Source of the DNA: Bacteroidales bacterium GP3
GTDB taxonomy: Bacteria > Bacteroidota > Bacteroidia > Bacteroidales > Muribaculaceae
NCBI GenBank assembly: GCA_001701075.1
Contig: DAAK01000017.1
Coordinates: 1 to 8,220, forward strand
Direction of reading: 5' to 3'
DNA: 8,220 bases
Position numbers and translations under genes: made by a program. Shown in pieces: positions 6,384 through 8,220 of this stretch (its first letter is position 1; the number at the start of each line of letters is the position of its first letter). The notes beneath the pieces are model-generated. The model was not told the origin of the DNA and made no database searches. It was given only the letters and a program-made list of their open reading frames with translations.

Positions 6384-7421
6384 ATGGCAAAGAAATTTGA
6401 GATACGAAATAGCACGGCAGAGTTCCTGATCTTTCAGATTGAGGGGAAGGAAGACGGTGTGCAGGTCATGTACCGAGATGAAACGATCTGGTGTACTCAG
6501 AAGGCTATGGCGCAGTTGTTTGATGTAGGAGTGCCCGCAATCAGCAAGCATTTGAAAAATGTTTTTGAGAGCGGCGAGCTTTTAGAAAATATGGTTGTTT
6601 CCAAAATGGAAATAACCACCGAGCATGGTGCTATTCCTAATAAGACTCAGACAAAAGATGTTACACTCTACAATCTCGATGCCATCATATCTGTCGGATA
6701 TCGTGTAAACAGCACCCGCGCGACTCAATTCCGGCAGTGGTGTACCTTCGTTTTGCGGCAATTTGCTATTCGTGGCTATGTCATTGATAAGAAGCGAATG
6801 GAGAACGGTTCGTTTATCGGTGAAGACTATTTCGAGCATCTCTTAGCTGAGATACGTGAGATACGTCTGAGCGAACGTCGTTTCTATCAGAAACTGACTG
6901 ATATTTATGCCACAAGCATCGATTATAATCGCGATGCTCCCACCACCCGACTCTTCTTCAAGAAGGTTCAAAATAAGATGCACTACGCTGTACACGGCCA
7001 CACAGCAGCTGAGTTAATTGTGGAGCGTGCTGACTCAGAGAAAGAACATATGGGGCTGACAACTTGGGAAAATGCACCTCATGGTAAAATTGTTAAGCCG
7101 GATGTCAGTATTGCCAAGAATTATCTTAAAGAAAACGAGCTTGAAGATATGGGACGTCTTGTCAATGCAGTCCTCGATATGGCAGAACGTATGGCAAAGC
7201 GCCACATTCCAATGACTATGGAGGATTGGGCTAAACGTATTGATATTATCCTTGAAGCAACTGGTGATGCAGTTTTGACCGATGCAGGAAAGATTACAGC
7301 TGAATTTGCCAAGAGTTTTGCCGAGTCAGAGTTTGAGAAATACCGCGTCATCCAAGATCGCCTCTTCCAGTCGGACTTCGACCGCTTCAACGACAACCTT
7401 CTTCCATTAGATTTAGAATAA
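6384..7421 (+). CDS. rhuM: RhuM family protein, 345 aa
   Basis: The protein has full family length and is named after Salmonella RhuM of pathogenicity island 3. Its biochemical function is not established, but the family is common in genomic islands and beside restriction genes. A helix-turn-helix-like N-terminal part is suggested by WCTQKAMAQLFDVGVPAISKH (36-56). Family blocks follow: YNLDAIISVGYRVNSTRATQFRQW (96-119), AIRGYVIDKKRM (128-139), RLSERRFYQKLTDIYATSIDY (161-181), FFKKVQNKMHYAVHGHTAAEL (191-211) and WENAPHGKIVKPDVSIAKNYL (228-248). The C-terminal 100 residues are helical. It probably acts in the cytoplasm and may bind DNA. No clear promoter precedes it: the gap from 6274 holds only a dehydrogenase-like scrap. 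It may therefore be read from upstream. Its stop is 2 nt from the next start, so the two are coupled. A 29-bp piece of its 5' region also lies at 5383. Confidence 0.92.
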   Translation: MAKKFEIRNSTAEFLIFQIEGKEDGVQVMYRDETIWCTQKAMAQLFDVGVPAISKHLKNVFESGELLENMVVSKMEITTEHGAIPNKTQTKDVTLYNLDAIISVGYRVNSTRATQFRQWCTFVLRQFAIRGYVIDKKRMENGSFIGEDYFEHLLAEIREIRLSERRFYQKLTDIYATSIDYNRDAPTTRLFFKKVQNKMHYAVHGHTAAELIVERADSEKEHMGLTTWENAPHGKIVKPDVSIAKNYLKENELEDMGRLVNAVLDMAERMAKRHIPMTMEDWAKRIDIILEATGDAVLTDAGKITAEFAKSFAESEFEKYRVIQDRLFQSDFDRFNDNLLPLDLE

Positions 7422-7423
7422 AC

Positions 7424-8155
7424 ATGACATACGAAGAAAAATATAAGGAACTTGTTGAGTTGTCATATAGTGATAACTTGGACATTAAGCAAAAGGCTGA
7501 TAACTGGCTAATCAGTATCGGACTTCAAGGTGCAGCCGAACTGAAAGTTTCTGCGTTCCTACTTGATTTGGCTATTAAGAATGTCAAGGGAGAAATCACC
7601 CATGACGAAATTAGCCAAAGATTAAAGGAACGTTACGGTAATATGCTACATGAAGAACCCATATCCGGACTTGATGGTGGCTATGAAATCATACCTCTAG
7701 ATTCTCCAAGGATAAAAGAAAATGAAGAATACAACCGAAAGCTCCGACCAAAACTCTATGCCCAACTTGATAAAGAGAGAGAAAGACAAGCGCTTTTATC
7801 AGATAACTCAACTGACAAACTGATTTTTGTCAACATAAAGAACTCTTACGAGGCTATGCTGAATAACGACCGCACTAATCCCTTATTCCGCACCAGTCTA
7901 TACGACTGCACGAGGAAGTATTGGCTTGTCAATGAAGAAAAAGCGAATGTCGCCACACGTATACTTGGATGTTATAAGGGAAAAGTAATTGAGGTTATTC
8001 ATATCCAGAATTTCTATACAGAACCCACTGGCGAGTATGCCGGTAGAAAAGTCTTTGTAGGACCTGAAGAACCAGATTCTCCTTATATGAATATGGATTT
8101 GCATGAGATTTTTAACTCATTAGCAAATTTCCGCGTAAAGTATTGGAATATATAA
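7424..8155 (+). CDS. Hypothetical protein with possible VbhA-like and PUA-like parts, 243 aa
   Basis: I do not recognise this protein as a whole. Residues about 40-72, with the core LAIKNVKGEITHDEISQRLKERY (49-71), recall the short antitoxin segments of VbhA type that pair with Fic toxins. Residues 90-125 are highly charged and probably form a helix or linker. The C-terminal part (about 134-243) runs FVNIKNSYEAM, TRKYWLV, ATRILGCYKGKVIEVIHI, GRKVFVG. It recalls a small beta-rich domain, in the PUA/EVE/ASCH style, found on some nuclease and defence proteins, where a conserved Trp and GR..F.G strand are typical. Both resemblances are from memory and need a profile search. The start lies 2 nt after the rhuM stop, indicating co-translation and a likely functional link with RhuM. 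There is no signal peptide or membrane segment. A terminator follows, making it the last gene of the unit. Confidence 0.8.
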   Translation: MTYEEKYKELVELSYSDNLDIKQKADNWLISIGLQGAAELKVSAFLLDLAIKNVKGEITHDEISQRLKERYGNMLHEEPISGLDGGYEIIPLDSPRIKENEEYNRKLRPKLYAQLDKERERQALLSDNSTDKLIFVNIKNSYEAMLNNDRTNPLFRTSLYDCTRKYWLVNEEKANVATRILGCYKGKVIEVIHIQNFYTEPTGEYAGRKVFVGPEEPDSPYMNMDLHEIFNSLANFRVKYWNI

Positions 8156-8180
8156 TTTGCAGCAGCCAATCCTATGATAT

Positions 8181-8219
8181 AAGCGCTCCAGACTGCATTG
8201 CTGAGTTTGGAGCACTTTT
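8181..8219 (+). terminator. Rho-independent terminator closing the rhuM unit
   Basis: The arm 8181-8194 pairs with 8204-8217 around a 9-nt loop (8195-8203). It has one mismatch (C8184 opposite A8214) and one G-T wobble (G8191 with T8207). The downstream arm runs into TTTT at 8216-8219. It starts 25 nt after the stop of the 243-aa gene. The window ends within or just after the T-run, so its full length is not visible. Confidence 0.75.
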
Positions 8220-8220
8220 A

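Larger units (their letters stand above)
5383..6448 (+). repeat. Direct repeat pair bracketing the AP-endonuclease-like cassette
   Basis: Two copies of a 29-bp sequence, 5383-5411 and 6420-6448, stand in direct orientation 1,037 bp apart. The span given includes both copies and everything between them: the small reading frame, the exonuclease III-like gene, the dehydrogenase-like remnant and the start of rhuM. The arrangement suggests that the intervening block of about 1 kb was inserted upstream of, or recombined into, an ancestral nuclease-rhuM junction. Confidence 0.65.

Noticed and set aside
1..8220. CRISPR arrays, tRNA or rRNA genes, transposases, integrase genes
   Set aside because: Read by eye, no regular spaced repeats, cloverleaf or rRNA-like segments, or transposase/integrase motifs were found; the only clear long direct repeat is the rhuM fragment pair.

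Overview
The window looks like an accessory, defence-type region of a Bacteroidales (Bacteroides/Prevotella/Muribaculaceae-like) genome. The basis is AT-rich sequence, weak Shine-Dalgarno sites with A-rich start contexts, and two good matches to the Bacteroidetes promoter (TTG or TTTG, 20 nt, TAnnTTTG) ahead of the first two transcription units. Every convincing gene is on the plus strand. The species cannot be named from the sequence.

Layout. Bases 1-213 are a leader with a promoter. An HNH endonuclease follows (214-1047) and ends in a terminator-like hairpin (1138-1170). A second promoter (1172-1203) and a roughly 130-nt leader rich in inverted repeats precede an overlapping McrB-like AAA+ GTPase gene (1342-3198) and an LlaJI/McrC-type nuclease gene (3195-5381). 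Together these form a two-subunit, motor-driven restriction enzyme of the McrBC/LlaJI kind. No DNA methyltransferase lies in the window, so it is either a methylation-dependent (type IV) system or the restriction half of an LlaJI-like system whose methyltransferase is outside.

The next stretch (5382-6383) is a patchwork. It starts with a 29-bp copy of the beginning of the rhuM coding region directly after the nuclease stop codon. Then come a 31-codon reading frame with an internal inverted repeat, an exonuclease III/APE1-like gene that has lost key catalytic residues (5563-6273), and a 19-codon scrap resembling the start of a zinc alcohol dehydrogenase. This looks like a cassette inserted or recombined between the restriction operon and rhuM.

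The last unit is a tight pair: a full-length RhuM-family gene (6384-7421) and, 2 nt later, an unrecognised 243-aa protein (7424-8155). The latter has a possible VbhA-antitoxin-like N-terminal segment and a possible PUA-like C-terminal domain. A rho-independent terminator (8181-8219) closes the region.

The HNH nuclease and the McrBC/LlaJI pair are plausibly parts of one anti-phage locus. RhuM and its partner are a co-translated pair of unknown role. The AP-endonuclease-like protein may be decaying, or may have been kept for something other than catalysis.
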